A stretch of 64,000 nucleotides of DNA from Cognataquiflexum aquatile. GTDB taxonomy: Bacteria > Bacteroidota > Bacteroidia > Cytophagales > Cyclobacteriaceae. This document shows, piece by piece, positions 12,057-22,123 of the stretch. The notes below the pieces were generated by a model. It had not been told where the DNA came from and searched no databases. It was given only the letters and a program-made list of their open reading frames with translations. The translations under genes were made by a program, and so were the position numbers. Position 1 is the stretch's first letter. Every line of letters starts with the position of its first letter. The DNA is taken from positions 124,001 to 188,000 of the forward strand of contig NZ_QMIK01000008.1 of assembly GCF_003316845.1 (NCBI RefSeq). The letters are read 5' to 3'.

Positions 12057-13484
12057 TTAACCGATTTTTAATTTTTGTCCTGGTTTGATTTGATTAGAAT
12101 TGAGGTTGTTGAGTTTTTTGATCTGATCGATGGTTATTCCGTTGAATTTCTTTGAAATGATCCAAAGGGAATCTCCCGGCTGGACTGTATAAAACTGCGG
12201 TGCTTGTGCGGGTGAGGCGGCAGCTGAAGCAAGGTTGGAGTCAAAGGAACTTTCTTTTTTGTAGATGGTTAATTTTTGGCCCGTCTTGATCGTATTTGAC
12301 CTGAGGTTGTTCCAATTTTTGAGGTTAGTGACAGTTGTACCATGCTTTTGGGCAATTGACCCGAGTACATCACCTGACTTCACCACATAGGTGATTTTGT
12401 TTTGGTTTGCCGGGACTTTGTTTGTTGTGGCTGCCACAGCAGGCTTGGGTGTATTCGTGGTGGTGATTGCATTTGCCCTGAGTGCTACAGATTTTTCTGA
12501 AGTCAATTTGACTGCATCAGCAAACTGTTCTTTGTTTTCAGTAATGTAAGCTACTTTCGATTTCGGTACATTGACAGCCATGGATTGGTTTGAAGCAGGA
12601 ATAATCCTGTTTTGAATGGCCGGATTAAGGTGTTCCAAGTCATCAATACAAATACCGGAAAGGGCTGCAAGTTGCTCCAAATCCAATTCTTGGTTGAATC
12701 TGATCTTCTCGTAGGCAATAGGGTAGGTGGGTTGTTCCAAGATCAGGTTGTGGTCCTCAGCATACCTCATGACATACATCATGGCTTGAAACTGAGGTAC
12801 GTAACTTCTGGTTTCTTTTGGCAGGAAATCATAAACTCCCCAAAAAGTCTTCTTACCTCCTGATTTTCTGATGGCTTTCCTGACATTGCCGGGGCCACAA
12901 TTGTAAGCTGCCAAGGCCAATTCCCAATCACCAAACATACGGTAAAGGGATTTGAGGTATTTGGCTGCAGCGTCTGAGGACAATTCCGGATCCATTCTCA
13001 AGTCTACGTCTTTGTTGTAATCCAATCCGTACATCTTTCCGGTGGCGGGCATAAACTGCCATAATCCCAAAGCTCCAACCCGGGATTTTGCTGAAGGATT
13101 GAGACCTGATTCTATGATTGACAGGTATTTGATGTCCTCAGGCATATCATGGTCCAAAAGCGCTTCCTCAAACATTGGGAAATAGATGTCCTTTCTTTGG
13201 ATGACCATTTTGGTATATTCCCTGTTTCTGACTACAAAGTAGTTGATAAAAGCAAAAACCCTCTCATTCAGTTCAAAGGGCATGTCTGTCTCCATTGCGC
13301 TAATTTTTTTCGCAACCTCATTGTAAGTGAAATCCGGAATATGTTCAAAATGGTAAATGGGAACAATTGTTTTTTCCTCAATTGTAGCATTATTGAGACT
13401 GTAAAGTTCCTGACTGAATGCAACCGGGTAAAGAAGAAGAAAAAGTAGAAAAGTGGGGATTAAGGAGATAGATAGATTTTTCAT
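12057..13484 (-). CDS. MltD-like lytic transglycosylase with LysM repeats
   Basis: Periplasmic or outer-membrane enzyme that cleaves peptidoglycan glycan strands. It has a signal peptide (residues 1-25, ending AFSQE) and an SLT goose-lysozyme-like domain at about 95-250. The catalytic glutamate is E125 in LSIIESGLNP, followed by GALGLWQFMPATG and YNCGPGNV. Two clear C-terminal LysM domains follow (YVVKSGDVLGSIA; YTVQPGDSLWIIS), and a weaker one lies near IRFNQELDLEQLAAL. The 475-residue length and domain order match MltD. It is 18 nt downstream of gatA on the same strand. Confidence 0.9.
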   Translation of the reverse strand: MKNLSISLIPTFLLFLLLYPVAFSQELYSLNNATIEEKTIVPIYHFEHIPDFTYNEVAKKISAMETDMPFELNERVFAFINYFVVRNREYTKMVIQRKDIYFPMFEEALLDHDMPEDIKYLSIIESGLNPSAKSRVGALGLWQFMPATGKMYGLDYNKDVDLRMDPELSSDAAAKYLKSLYRMFGDWELALAAYNCGPGNVRKAIRKSGGKKTFWGVYDFLPKETRSYVPQFQAMMYVMRYAEDHNLILEQPTYPIAYEKIRFNQELDLEQLAALSGICIDDLEHLNPAIQNRIIPASNQSMAVNVPKSKVAYITENKEQFADAVKLTSEKSVALRANAITTTNTPKPAVAATTNKVPANQNKITYVVKSGDVLGSIAQKHGTTVTNLKNWNNLRSNTIKTGQKLTIYKKESSFDSNLASAAASPAQAPQFYTVQPGDSLWIISKKFNGITIDQIKKLNNLNSNQIKPGQKLKIG

Positions 13485-13502
13485 TGGGCGGGTAATTTTG
13501 AG

Positions 13503-14933
13503 TTAATTACTATTAAGTTCCATCAGATAATTGCCAAAAGCGTATAATTCAGCCTCTTTGAATGAATTTGCCATGATCTGGATCCCGATAGGTAAGCCCT
13601 TGCTGTCTGTACCATTTGGAAGGGATAGTGCCGGAACTCCTGAGACAGAAGCCTGAACAGTGAATAGATCTTCCAAGTACATGGCAACAGGGTCATTCCT
13701 ATGTTCTCCAAACTTAAACGCCGTCGAAGGCGTTGTTGGCATAATAATATAATCAAATTTATTTAAAACCTCTTCAGTATATTCTTTTATTAATCTCCTG
13801 ACCTTCTGAGCTTTGGTAAAATAGGCATCATAATAGCTTGCGCTGAGGACAAAAGTCCCTAACATTATTCTCCTTTTTACCTCATCCCCAAATCCTTCTG
13901 ATCTGGTCAGCTTGTACATACTTTCCAGATTATGGGCATTTGGACTTCTGTGGCCATATTTTACCCCGTCAAATCTGGATAAGTTTGAGCTTGCCTCGGC
14001 AGTGGTCAGAATATAGTAAGTCGGAAGGGTATATTTAAGCAGTGGAAAATGGACTTCTTCTACTTGGTGTCCTTCTTCCTTTAATTTTTTTAAAACTGCC
14101 AGGGTATTTGCTTTGATCTCGGGCTGTAAGGCTTCTGATTCGATTGTTTCTGTGATGAAGGCAATTTTTGCCCTTTTTCCAAAATGTAACAGTTCCGAAT
14201 AGTGGGGAACAGGTTTCTTGGAAGCGGTGCTGTCAAAATTGTCAGTCCCTGCCATGATTTCCATGACGAGTGCATTGTCCCGCACATTGCGTGACAGAAC
14301 ACCGATCGTATCAAAAGAAGAGGCATAGGCTATCAGGCCCCAACGGGAAACTCTGGAATAGGTAGGTTTGATACCGACAAGTCCGGTAAAAGCTGCCGGC
14401 TGTCTGACGGAACCTCCTGTGTCAGTTCCCAAAGAAACGGTACATAGGTTAGCCTGCACGGCTACAGCAGAACCACCGGATGAACCGCCGGGAACCCGTG
14501 TTTCATCTGCTGCATTCAGGACTTTCCCGTGGGCTGAATTTTCGTTCGAACTGCCCATTCCGAATTCATCGCAGTTGAGTCTGCCGATAATGATGGCATC
14601 TTCGTCGATCAATCGCTGGACAGCTGTTGCGGTAAATTGAGATTTAAATCCTTTGAGGATTTTGCTCGAGGCGTTGGATTCGTGGTCTTTGTAGACCAAG
14701 ACGTCTTTGATGCCAACCACCATGCCGGCAAGTCTACCGGCTTTTCCTGAAGCGATTTTCTCATCCACTTTGGCAGCCTGTGCCAATGCGGAATCCTTAT
14801 AAACTTCAACGAAGGCGTTGAGGTGCGCCTTCGTTTGGATATTTTGTAGATAATAATTTACAATCGCTTTACAATCGGTTTCCCTATTTTCAAGCGACTT
14901 GGTAATGTCGTCAAATGAAAGGAATTTTTCCAA
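13503..14933 (-). CDS. gatA: Asp-tRNA(Asn)/Glu-tRNA(Gln) amidotransferase subunit A
   Basis: Glutaminase subunit of GatCAB, which amidates mischarged Glu-tRNA(Gln) or Asp-tRNA(Asn). The 476-residue amidase-signature protein has the Ser-cisSer-Lys triad: K76 in VGIKDVL, S151 in PGGSSGGSAV and S175 in GTDTGGSVRQPA. Spacing is the same as in characterised GatA. C-terminal LPNGTDSKGLPIGIQIM is also diagnostic. It lies 23 nt after tatA and 18 nt before the LysM transglycosylase gene. gatB and gatC are not in the window. Confidence 0.95.
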   Translation of the reverse strand: MEKFLSFDDITKSLENRETDCKAIVNYYLQNIQTKAHLNAFVEVYKDSALAQAAKVDEKIASGKAGRLAGMVVGIKDVLVYKDHESNASSKILKGFKSQFTATAVQRLIDEDAIIIGRLNCDEFGMGSSNENSAHGKVLNAADETRVPGGSSGGSAVAVQANLCTVSLGTDTGGSVRQPAAFTGLVGIKPTYSRVSRWGLIAYASSFDTIGVLSRNVRDNALVMEIMAGTDNFDSTASKKPVPHYSELLHFGKRAKIAFITETIESEALQPEIKANTLAVLKKLKEEGHQVEEVHFPLLKYTLPTYYILTTAEASSNLSRFDGVKYGHRSPNAHNLESMYKLTRSEGFGDEVKRRIMLGTFVLSASYYDAYFTKAQKVRRLIKEYTEEVLNKFDYIIMPTTPSTAFKFGEHRNDPVAMYLEDLFTVQASVSGVPALSLPNGTDSKGLPIGIQIMANSFKEAELYAFGNYLMELNSN

Positions 14934-14956
14934 GGTGTTTTACTCTTTGAATCTGA

Positions 14957-15160
14957 TTATTCTTTTTTCTTTTTTTCTTTTAGACCTTCTTCAAGATCGT
15001 CCTGAATCTCCTTGGTGGCATCTTTGAACTCTCTGATTCCTCTTCCTAGTCCGCGTGCCAATTCAGGGATTCTTTTAGCTCCAAATAGCAGAAGTATAAC
15101 GACTATTATCAAAATAATAGAACCTCCGCCCATGTTTTGCAAGAAACCCAATGTAGTCAT
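14957..15160 (-). CDS. tatA: twin-arginine translocase subunit TatA/TatE
   Basis: A 67-residue inner-membrane protein that forms the size-adaptable part of the Tat pore for folded proteins. One transmembrane helix (about residues 13-26, SIILIIVVILLLFG) is followed by the FGAKRIPELARGLG hinge and amphipathic helix, then a charged Lys/Glu tail. Length and motif are typical. Whether it is functionally TatA or TatE cannot be told from sequence. It is in a run with gatA; tatC is not in the window. A 111-nt gap without a gene separates it from the EnvC-like gene upstream. Confidence 0.93.
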   Translation of the reverse strand: MTTLGFLQNMGGGSIILIIVVILLLFGAKRIPELARGLGRGIREFKDATKEIQDDLEEGLKEKKKKE

Positions 15161-15271
15161 AATGGTATTGTTTTAGATTTATATGGTACAAAGATATAAG
15201 AGTGCCATTCTTACACAAAGGAAAGATGCTCCCATATACCGCTTTTTTTATAAATATACGATTTAATTGTT

Positions 15272-16516
15272 TTATCGACCCGCTAGCCAAGATGATGGGT
15301 CCATGGGCTGAAGACCTTTCCATGTTTCGAAGTGGACTTCTGCTATCCCTTCCTTGTTTGTGTACACCTGTCCAAGTACTTGTTTGGCTTTTACTTTGTC
15401 ACCGGATTTGACCGATACCACTTTCAGCTTGCTGTACATGGTGTAGTATTCGCCATGTTTTACCACGATCGTACCGCCATATCCCGGAAGGGTAAATATT
15501 TTGGTGACTTCTCCATCAAACACTGCCCTGACGTTGGAATTTGGTGTGGTCTGAATGTCTACTCCGTCATTGTCTTCTGTGATTCCCTTCAATGTCGGGT
15601 GTGGATGAGTTCCGTATCTTTTGGTAACAAATCCGGTTTCCACAGGCCATGGCAGTTTGCCTCGGTTGCCTGCAAAGGAACTTGACAATGCCGCTGCCTC
15701 CGGTGTCAACGGAATACTGCTGCCGGAAGATTTGGTTGCTGTGCTGTTTTTCTTTTTTGCATCGGCTTCTGCAAGCCTTATTTCCTCTTCAATGATCCTT
15801 TTGATCATGCTGTTGAGGTTTTCCTGTTGTTTTTTTGCGGCCGCGATTTTTTTCCTCAAATCCTGTTCCTGCTTGGAAAGGTTGTTGACTATTCCCTGCT
15901 GTTGTCTTTTTTCCTTATCCAGCTTCTGCTTTTGTTCCTGTTCTTTGGTCAATACTACCTGCTTTTCCTTTTTCTTGTCTTCCAAAAGGTTTTTTTGGTA
16001 AGCAAGCTCGGTGGTTTTTTCGGTGATCAGAGCCACCTGCTTTTTCCGGGCGTCCGAATATTGTTTGAGGTATTTCAACCTCATATAGAATTGCTTGAAA
16101 GTAGTGGAGCTAAATATAAAAGCAGTCATCGTCAGGCCCGAATTCAATTTGGAGGAAGTATAGACCATGCCTGCATACTCTTCCTTGAGGTTTTTGAGAT
16201 CTGACTCCAAAGAACTGATCGAGCTTTCCGTTTCTTTGATTTCTCTATTGATGAGCGTGACTTCGTTGCTGAGGGTCCTGATGAAGGTGATTCTGGTCTG
16301 CAGTTTTTTATTGACAGCATTGAGTTGGCCCACAGATGTTTTTTTTGTCTCTGAAGTTTTCTTCAATATCTGGTCAAACTCGGAAAGGCGCTTTTGGATA
16401 TCTGCTTTTTCCTTTTCCAATTGTTCCCGTGTTTTTTTGGTTTGGGCAATGGCTTCCCCATTGGGAAATCCGAGTGCTACACACAAAAACAGGATAATTG
16501 CAATCTTAATTTTCAT
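15272..16516 (-). CDS. EnvC-like murein hydrolase activator (degenerate M23 domain)
   Basis: A 414-residue secreted protein: signal peptide to about residue 24, a long coiled coil (about 26-250, Lys/Glu/Gln-rich heptads) and a C-terminal LytM/M23 domain (about 300-405). Metal-site residues of active LytM enzymes appear lost: the usual HxxxD position reads NDGVD, the LYxHL position reads MYSKL, and the HxH motif reads EVH. This fits EnvC, which activates amidases during cell separation rather than cutting peptidoglycan. It begins 3 nt after the DUF4292 lipoprotein gene and is probably co-transcribed with it and the TPR gene. Confidence 0.85.
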   Translation of the reverse strand: MKIKIAIILFLCVALGFPNGEAIAQTKKTREQLEKEKADIQKRLSEFDQILKKTSETKKTSVGQLNAVNKKLQTRITFIRTLSNEVTLINREIKETESSISSLESDLKNLKEEYAGMVYTSSKLNSGLTMTAFIFSSTTFKQFYMRLKYLKQYSDARKKQVALITEKTTELAYQKNLLEDKKKEKQVVLTKEQEQKQKLDKEKRQQQGIVNNLSKQEQDLRKKIAAAKKQQENLNSMIKRIIEEEIRLAEADAKKKNSTATKSSGSSIPLTPEAAALSSSFAGNRGKLPWPVETGFVTKRYGTHPHPTLKGITEDNDGVDIQTTPNSNVRAVFDGEVTKIFTLPGYGGTIVVKHGEYYTMYSKLKVVSVKSGDKVKAKQVLGQVYTNKEGIAEVHFETWKGLQPMDPSSWLAGR

Positions 16517-16519
16517 CGA

Positions 16520-17257
16520 TTAAAAATGAAATGGAAAGGAAACGGGCTCAGTCAAGTAATCAATACGGCTAAACTCCAGATGGATGATGGCGTTTTGAAC
16601 GCCTTCAGGTGAGTTGAACGAGAGTTTCAACAACATCTTGTTTGGAAAGGGCTGACCATTGACTTCCTCAAAGGTAGGATAACTTGCCATAAATGACCCC
16701 TTATCGTCCAAAGTGTTGCTGGTAAGCTCCACCACTTTGCCATGGGAGGTGCTGACCCGCGAATGGTACCTGACACCATCCCTGATCTGGGTCAGTTCGA
16801 AGTATTTTCCGGCCCGCAGCAACCTGTCTCTATAACTGAACTCCTGCGGGACATTGGCAAAAAGGAGATTTTGCATGAGTGGCAGGTCTAATTTCAGTCC
16901 GTACCTATCAAGCATTTCCACAAAACTGATATTGATGTCTTCTCCGTTGATACGGTCCTTGATCCGCATTTTTTCTTCGGTCACCATTCCCCGGATCGCT
17001 TCCACACCCAATCCCGGCGTGATGCTAAACCATACCACACTGTCTTTTTTTGCTCTCAGGCTGATGGTTCCCTTGGTCACTTTGCCATTTGATTCTTCCA
17101 ACACAATTCTTCCTTTGGCACTGATATACTCAAATTCAAAAATGGTAGGGCGAAACTCCTCCATGATTTCATCTGAAGTGTAGAGAATGGGTTTTTTTGC
17201 ACATCCGGCAAGAAAAATTGCCGCAATAATCAAAAAAGTGATTGACCCCTTAATCAT
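16520..17257 (-). CDS. DUF4292 family lipoprotein
   Basis: A 245-residue protein with a lipobox (FLAGC, lipidated C19), so membrane-anchored. The rest matches DUF4292, a Bacteroidota family that looks like a LolA/LolB-type antiparallel sheet. The role is unknown; lipoprotein or lipid handling is only an inference from the fold. Its start overlaps the end of the TPR gene by 8 nt and its stop is 3 nt from the EnvC-like gene. This points to a tightly coupled TPR-DUF4292-EnvC operon. Confidence 0.82.
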   Translation of the reverse strand: MIKGSITFLIIAAIFLAGCAKKPILYTSDEIMEEFRPTIFEFEYISAKGRIVLEESNGKVTKGTISLRAKKDSVVWFSITPGLGVEAIRGMVTEEKMRIKDRINGEDINISFVEMLDRYGLKLDLPLMQNLLFANVPQEFSYRDRLLRAGKYFELTQIRDGVRYHSRVSTSHGKVVELTSNTLDDKGSFMASYPTFEEVNGQPFPNKMLLKLSFNSPEGVQNAIIHLEFSRIDYLTEPVSFPFHF

Positions 17258-18980
17258 AATATTTTTTGTCCTTGATTTTTTTCAACAGAAATTCCGAAGT
17301 TTCTTCCCCTCCCTCTGCTTTTTTCCAATAAGCAATCGCCTCGTTGCTGTTTCCCAAATGGAAAAGAATGTCGCCATAATGTTCCAACATCACTCCGCTT
17401 GGAGTTTCTTCGTATTTCAAAGCCAGTTCCATATAAGTTTTGGCCCCTTCATAATCTTTCAATTGAAACAAAACCCATGCATGGGTGTCAAGGTAAGTGG
17501 CGTTTTTTGGAAACTTTTTCACTAACTGCTCTGACATTTTTTTTGCTTTTTCCAGGTCTTTTTTAGCAAGGGAAAGATAGTAAGCATAATTGTTCAGGAC
17601 ATGCTCATCATCTGGTCTTACTTTCAAAACAGCTTCATAAGCTTCAAAGGCTTTTTCGGTTTTTCCGGTCAAATGATAAGCATCTCCCAACTGTCCATTG
17701 ATCAAAAGATCCAATTGGGGGTTTTTGCCATTGTTGATTTCAAGCGCTTTATTCAAAGAAGTTTCTGCTTCCTCTCCTTTTTTGACGGCAAGCTTGGCAG
17801 TTCCGTCAAAAAACCAGAATTCAGCTTTGTCTGGAAATTCCCCCACAGCCGTGGAAGTCAGCTCCTCGATTTCGCTAAACTCTTTCCCCATTTCAAACAT
17901 GGTCGTGATGACGCCCTGCAAAACCTGGGCGTTTGCGGGATTGATGCTGAGAGACTGTTTGTACAGTTCCAAAGCCCCTTCTCTGTCCCCTTCAAACAAT
18001 TTTTTGTCTCCCAAGATGGTCAGGATGTCTGCATCATTGGGGTGATTGGCAAGCATACTTGCTGAGAGATTTTCGATAAGATCATCTCTTCTGGCCGATT
18101 TTGGCTCCTGAAGGATGCCGGCAAATGCCTGGGCTTTAACCTGCCCTTCCAAATCAGGATTCGCAAAGGCAGATTTTATCAGTTCTTCGGCTTTGTCTAT
18201 TTCGCCTTTGTCTTTGTAAAGTGCATAGGCAGCCATCTGCAGGTCAGGCTGATTGGGATAGGCAGCTAGTGATTTTTCTACATGTTGAATGGCCTCATCG
18301 GTTTTTCCGTTGTTAAAGAGAATTTCGACAAGGTTGATAACGTACAGAGAATTGCCCGGTTGGGAATCAATCAGTTTTTCCCCTTCCTTGATGGCGCTGT
18401 TGAGGTCATTTTTCCTGAGAAAGATTTTTTGTTTTTGAAGCGTGATTTGCGGAGCCATGCCGTAGTATTCTTCCGCGGCAGTCAATGCTTCCAATGCTTT
18501 GTCAAATTCATTTCCTGCCAAATACAGGGATGCAAGGTCAAGGATGTAATTTTGGTTTTCTTCGGTATTTGCCATCAGCTTCTCCAAAATCGCAGCGGCC
18601 TTTTTGGGTTGGTTCTGCTTGGAATAAACCTCTGCCATGACCAGGTTGTAATACTTGTTGTCCGGGTCCAATTCAACGGCCTTCATCCCAAATTCCAAAG
18701 CCTTGTCCACTTGGTTGGCACGTAGCAGGATTTCAGCAATTTTAAAATTGATGGCAGGTTGGTCGGGACTTAGTTCTCTTGCTTTCTGAAAATAAAAATA
18801 GGCTCTGTCAAAGTCTTCCTGCATCAAATACCGCTGTCCGTCGATAAAAAGTCTGGAGGCCTGCGCTTCGTTTAATTGTTTTTTTCTTTCCTTTTTTGAA
18901 AGTTTTTCTTGGGAAAATGCGCCAAAGCTGATCAGCAGCAACAGCGAAACACTCAATATTTTTTTGAACTGTATAGTCAC
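17250..18980 (-). CDS. secreted tetratricopeptide repeat protein
   Basis: A 576-residue protein with a signal peptide (ending GAFSQE near residue 24) and tandem TPR units along almost all of its length. Examples are the A-x-F-x-x-A-x-E/D-x-x-P signatures at FYFQKARELSPDQP, LEFGMKAVELDPDN, LELYKQSLSINPAN and FEAYEAVLKVRPDD. TPR superhelices are protein-interaction scaffolds, and a periplasmic or outer-membrane-associated location is inferred. It is first gene of the TPR-DUF4292-EnvC run. No catalytic domain is visible. Confidence 0.88.
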   Translation of the reverse strand: MTIQFKKILSVSLLLLISFGAFSQEKLSKKERKKQLNEAQASRLFIDGQRYLMQEDFDRAYFYFQKARELSPDQPAINFKIAEILLRANQVDKALEFGMKAVELDPDNKYYNLVMAEVYSKQNQPKKAAAILEKLMANTEENQNYILDLASLYLAGNEFDKALEALTAAEEYYGMAPQITLQKQKIFLRKNDLNSAIKEGEKLIDSQPGNSLYVINLVEILFNNGKTDEAIQHVEKSLAAYPNQPDLQMAAYALYKDKGEIDKAEELIKSAFANPDLEGQVKAQAFAGILQEPKSARRDDLIENLSASMLANHPNDADILTILGDKKLFEGDREGALELYKQSLSINPANAQVLQGVITTMFEMGKEFSEIEELTSTAVGEFPDKAEFWFFDGTAKLAVKKGEEAETSLNKALEINNGKNPQLDLLINGQLGDAYHLTGKTEKAFEAYEAVLKVRPDDEHVLNNYAYYLSLAKKDLEKAKKMSEQLVKKFPKNATYLDTHAWVLFQLKDYEGAKTYMELALKYEETPSGVMLEHYGDILFHLGNSNEAIAYWKKAEGGEETSEFLLKKIKDKKYYD

Positions 18981-19093
18981 AGGGAGGGTTTTATTTCGAT
19001 TTTGATTTTATTGATTTTGACGCGGATGCGAAGAAGTGATGTGGAATATTTGCAGTATTTTTTCATTTGCTCTACACGATCACCTACTTAACG

Positions 19094-19101
19094 CAAACAT
19101 A
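19094..19101 (-). promoter_or_regulatory. -7 promoter box for the TPR-DUF4292-EnvC run
   Basis: Minus-strand TATGTTTG is a perfect match to the Bacteroidota -7 consensus TAnnTTTG. It lies in the 200-nt gap between dut and the TPR gene, about 115 nt upstream of the TPR start. No clear TTTG is present at -33, so the site is a candidate only. Confidence 0.4.
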
Positions 19102-19180
19102 GTACCTTTTTGTTCTTTTTGGTTGGGTTCAAATTTTGCGGCTGTTGATTTGGCTATCCAACCCACCATTTGGAAATCCC

Positions 19181-19615
19181 TTAAGCTTTGCCTGTGCTGC
19201 CGTAACCACCTGCGCCACGTTCGGTTTCCGACAGGTTGTCTACCGAATCCCATTGAATCTGTTCATGCTTGGCGATGACCATCTGTGCAATCCGCTCCCC
19301 ATCCTGCACCACGAAAGTTTCATTCGAAAGGTTTACCAACAAAACCTTGACCTCACCTCGGTAATCTGCATCGACTGTACCGGGAGTATTGAGGACTGAA
19401 AGCCCATATTTGAAAGCCAATCCACTTCGCGGCCTGATCTGGGCTTCAAATCCGGCAGGCAACTCAATAAAGAGCCCTGTACCAATCAGCTTTCTCTCCA
19501 AAGGCCCCAATGAAACCGGTTCGTCGAGGTTTGCCCTGAGGTCAAGGCCTGCAGCCAAAGGAGTCTGATATTCCGGTAATGGGTGTTTGGATTGGTTGAT
19601 TACCTTGATTTTCAT
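19181..19615 (-). CDS. dut: dUTP diphosphatase
   Basis: Hydrolyses dUTP to dUMP and pyrophosphate, which prevents uracil incorporation and supplies dTTP synthesis. The 144-residue trimeric-type enzyme is complete. Motif 1 is GLDLRANL, motif 2 [11 protein letters not shown], motif 3 [17 protein letters not shown], and the C-terminal P-loop-like motif 5 [11 protein letters not shown]. Its ATG overlaps the flippase stop (ATGA, 4 nt), so translation is probably coupled. Confidence 0.97.
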   Translation of the reverse strand: MKIKVINQSKHPLPEYQTPLAAGLDLRANLDEPVSLGPLERKLIGTGLFIELPAGFEAQIRPRSGLAFKYGLSVLNTPGTVDADYRGEVKVLLVNLSNETFVVQDGERIAQMVIAKHEQIQWDSVDNLSETERGAGGYGSTGKA

Positions 19616-21135
19616 GGTTTTCTTTTTTTCAATTGATTGGAGAACTTTCGGAGTTCCTCTTTTTCAAGCCACAAAACTACGAGAACAAAAACAATCACAA
19701 GGCTATTTCTTGTAATAAATTGAAGGACAGCCTGCTCTATTTCCAAGAAAAATCCCAGATAGCTCAATCCAAAAGCAAATACGAGGTAAAAGGAATCTTT
19801 TCCTGTTTGGTAAGGAATCGGGAAATATTTCTGCCCAAAAAAGTAACAAACAACTGCCATAATCAAGTAACTCAACAAGGTGCTCAACGCGGCCCCCATA
19901 TAACCGAGAATCGGAACAAAAACAAAAATCACAATGACTGTCACCAGCGCCCCGATAGCGGTGATGTAAAAACTGAATTTGGTCTGATCGGTCAACTTAA
20001 ACCAAATACTGAGATTGAAATAAATCCCCAAGAAAAGATATCCCAACAATAAAACCGGGACGATATATAACGCTTCGCTGTAGCCTTCCCCACGGAGAAA
20101 AAAACTGCCAAGCAGGTCCAGATTGACAGAAACCATCACCATCAAAAGCGAACAGAAAATCACAAAAGCATGCATCACCCTTGCAAAAAGAGCAGGACTA
20201 TTTTTGTCTTTAGATTGGTTAAAAAAGAAGGGTTCGGCTGCGTGTTTGAAAGCCTGGATGATCAGGTTCATGAAAATGGCCAACTTGAAATTTGCCCCAA
20301 ATATTCCCCCAGCTTCCCTTTGTGAAAGGCCTTCATAGAAATTCTCCGGCAATACATATTCAAACAATCCCCTTGAAAAAACCTCATTGGTCACCCCCGC
20401 CAGTCCCATTAAAAGTAAGGGAACTGCATAATGCCACATGGGTTGCAGGATTTTTTTGTCCATCCCAAAAACGAACTTTCCAGAAAGCCTGAATAAAACC
20501 GGAATCACCAGGGCATTAGCCAAAAGGTTTGAGAGTAAGATGTATTCTACGCCCCAGTCAGAATTGTAAATGGTATTGACAAAAGGCTGCAGGGAAGGCA
20601 GCAGTTCTCCATTCCACACATGAAAACAGAATACGATGAAGAAAATATTGAATCCCACATTCAGTAAAATATTGCCAAGCTTGGTCAGGGCAAATTGAAG
20701 CGCTTTGTTTTCTTTTCGCAACTTCGCATAAGGCAAAGCCAAGATGGCATCTATGGCCAAAATCCAAGCCATCCAACGGAAGAGGTATTCCTGCCCTTCG
20801 TATCCCAGCCAACTTGCCAAAGCCGGCGCCGAGAAATAGATGATTGCTCCCATTGAAATGGAAGTTGTAATCAGGAGAGATTGGATTTGTGCGAATACTT
20901 TTTGTGCGTCGAGTCCCTTTCCAGTGGCGTATCGGAAATAGGTCGTTTCCATTCCATAAGTAAAAATGATATTCAGAAAGGCTATGTAGGCATAAATTGC
21001 TGTAAATGACCCTATAGCCTCCTTATTTAAGTAGGTGATATAAATCGGAAGAAGTAAAAAATTGATGGTCTTGGCTAGGATGCTGCTGATGCCATAGATG
21101 GCGGTTTGTCCTGCAAGTTTTTTCAGTTGGCTCAT
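19612..21135 (-). CDS. polysaccharide/lipid flippase of the MOP superfamily
   Basis: A 507-residue integral membrane protein with about 12-14 hydrophobic helices spread along the whole chain. It starts [20 protein letters not shown], the usual start of Wzx-type oligosaccharide flippases with a polysaccharide-synthesis C-terminal region. It probably moves a lipid-linked sugar or precursor across the inner membrane. The substrate cannot be inferred and no glycosyltransferase cluster is adjacent. It overlaps dut by 4 nt and lies 21 nt after the enoyl-CoA hydratase gene. Confidence 0.85.
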   Translation of the reverse strand: MSQLKKLAGQTAIYGISSILAKTINFLLLPIYITYLNKEAIGSFTAIYAYIAFLNIIFTYGMETTYFRYATGKGLDAQKVFAQIQSLLITTSISMGAIIYFSAPALASWLGYEGQEYLFRWMAWILAIDAILALPYAKLRKENKALQFALTKLGNILLNVGFNIFFIVFCFHVWNGELLPSLQPFVNTIYNSDWGVEYILLSNLLANALVIPVLFRLSGKFVFGMDKKILQPMWHYAVPLLLMGLAGVTNEVFSRGLFEYVLPENFYEGLSQREAGGIFGANFKLAIFMNLIIQAFKHAAEPFFFNQSKDKNSPALFARVMHAFVIFCSLLMVMVSVNLDLLGSFFLRGEGYSEALYIVPVLLLGYLFLGIYFNLSIWFKLTDQTKFSFYITAIGALVTVIVIFVFVPILGYMGAALSTLLSYLIMAVVCYFFGQKYFPIPYQTGKDSFYLVFAFGLSYLGFFLEIEQAVLQFITRNSLVIVFVLVVLWLEKEELRKFSNQLKKRKP

Positions 21136-21156
21136 TGTAAAAAAGAAAAAGGGGAA

Positions 21157-21942
21157 TTAAGCCCCTTTGAAAACCGGTTTTCTTTTTTCGAGGAAAGCGG
21201 AAGTGCCTTCCTTATAGTCACCTGACTTGACACATCTGGCAAAGCTGTTGGCTTCTGTTTGGTAGCCGTCCTCATCAGGTACAAAGACCGAATTGACGCA
21301 GTCCACAATCATGCCGATGGCAAGTGGCGCTTTACTCATTATTTTTTTGATGATTTCTTCGGCTTTCGCCATGGCATCTTCCTTGGTTGGAAGGACATGA
21401 TTGACCAGGCCAAGGGCTTTGGCTTCGTCTGCACCGATCATGTCTCCGGTCATCATGAGTTCATTGGCTTTTCCCCTTCCGATCAGGTAGGTCAGTCTTT
21501 GAGTCCCGCCATATCCGGGGATGATTCCAAGATTGACTTCCGGCTGTCCAAATTTGGCAGAGGCTACAGCCACGCGCATGTGACAGGCCATAGCCAATTC
21601 GCATCCGCCACCCAAAGCAAAACCGTTGACGACGGCGATGACAGGCTTGTGGCAATTCTCTATCATGCTGAATATTTCCTGACCGTTCTCCGCAAATTTC
21701 CTTGCATTCAGTTCGTTCAGATCCGCAATCTCACTGATATCTGCTCCGGCGATAAATGCTTTTTCGCCTGAACCTGTGATGATGACGGCTTTGATGTCTT
21801 TGTTGTCGGAAACTTCCGTGAAGATTTCCCTGATTTCAGTCAAAGTAGCAAAGTTGAGTGCATTCAGTTTGGTTTCCCTGTTGATGGTCAAATACAGAAT
21901 GCCAAGTTTTTCTTCAGAGAGAATATTCTTGCTGTCAGGCAT
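21157..21942 (-). CDS. enoyl-CoA hydratase/isomerase family protein
   Basis: A 261-residue crotonase-fold enzyme, probably hydrating 2-enoyl-CoA to 3-hydroxyacyl-CoA in beta-oxidation or a short-chain pathway. The oxyanion-hole segments AFIAGADISEI and NGFALGGGCELAMAC are present. Both catalytic glutamates are retained: E115 in GGCELA and E135 in QPEVNLGIIPGYGG. Overall it resembles short-chain crotonases. It heads the minus-strand block and diverges from isocitrate dehydrogenase. Confidence 0.92.
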   Translation of the reverse strand: MPDSKNILSEEKLGILYLTINRETKLNALNFATLTEIREIFTEVSDNKDIKAVIITGSGEKAFIAGADISEIADLNELNARKFAENGQEIFSMIENCHKPVIAVVNGFALGGGCELAMACHMRVAVASAKFGQPEVNLGIIPGYGGTQRLTYLIGRGKANELMMTGDMIGADEAKALGLVNHVLPTKEDAMAKAEEIIKKIMSKAPLAIGMIVDCVNSVFVPDEDGYQTEANSFARCVKSGDYKEGTSAFLEKRKPVFKGA

Positions 21943-22123
21943 GATTAAAGGTAGATGTGGATATCAAATATACAAGCATGGTATTCATTCCCCAAGCTTT
22001 GGCCGGAAAATACCTTGAGTACCGGTGATTGGTCGAGGAATTATTACTTGGGCACGGTAGCTGTTTATGGTTGGTATTATGGTAATTTATGGAAAGTCAA
22101 CCGAGCCTTTCGGCTTATTTTCC

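Noticed and set aside
13523-14640. Overlapping antisense and out-of-frame frames within gatA
   Set aside because: Shadow frames of a well-conserved gene without independent features.
19125-19160. GGTTCAAAT-like T-arm, possible tRNA
   Set aside because: No matching acceptor, D or anticodon stems could be laid out around it.
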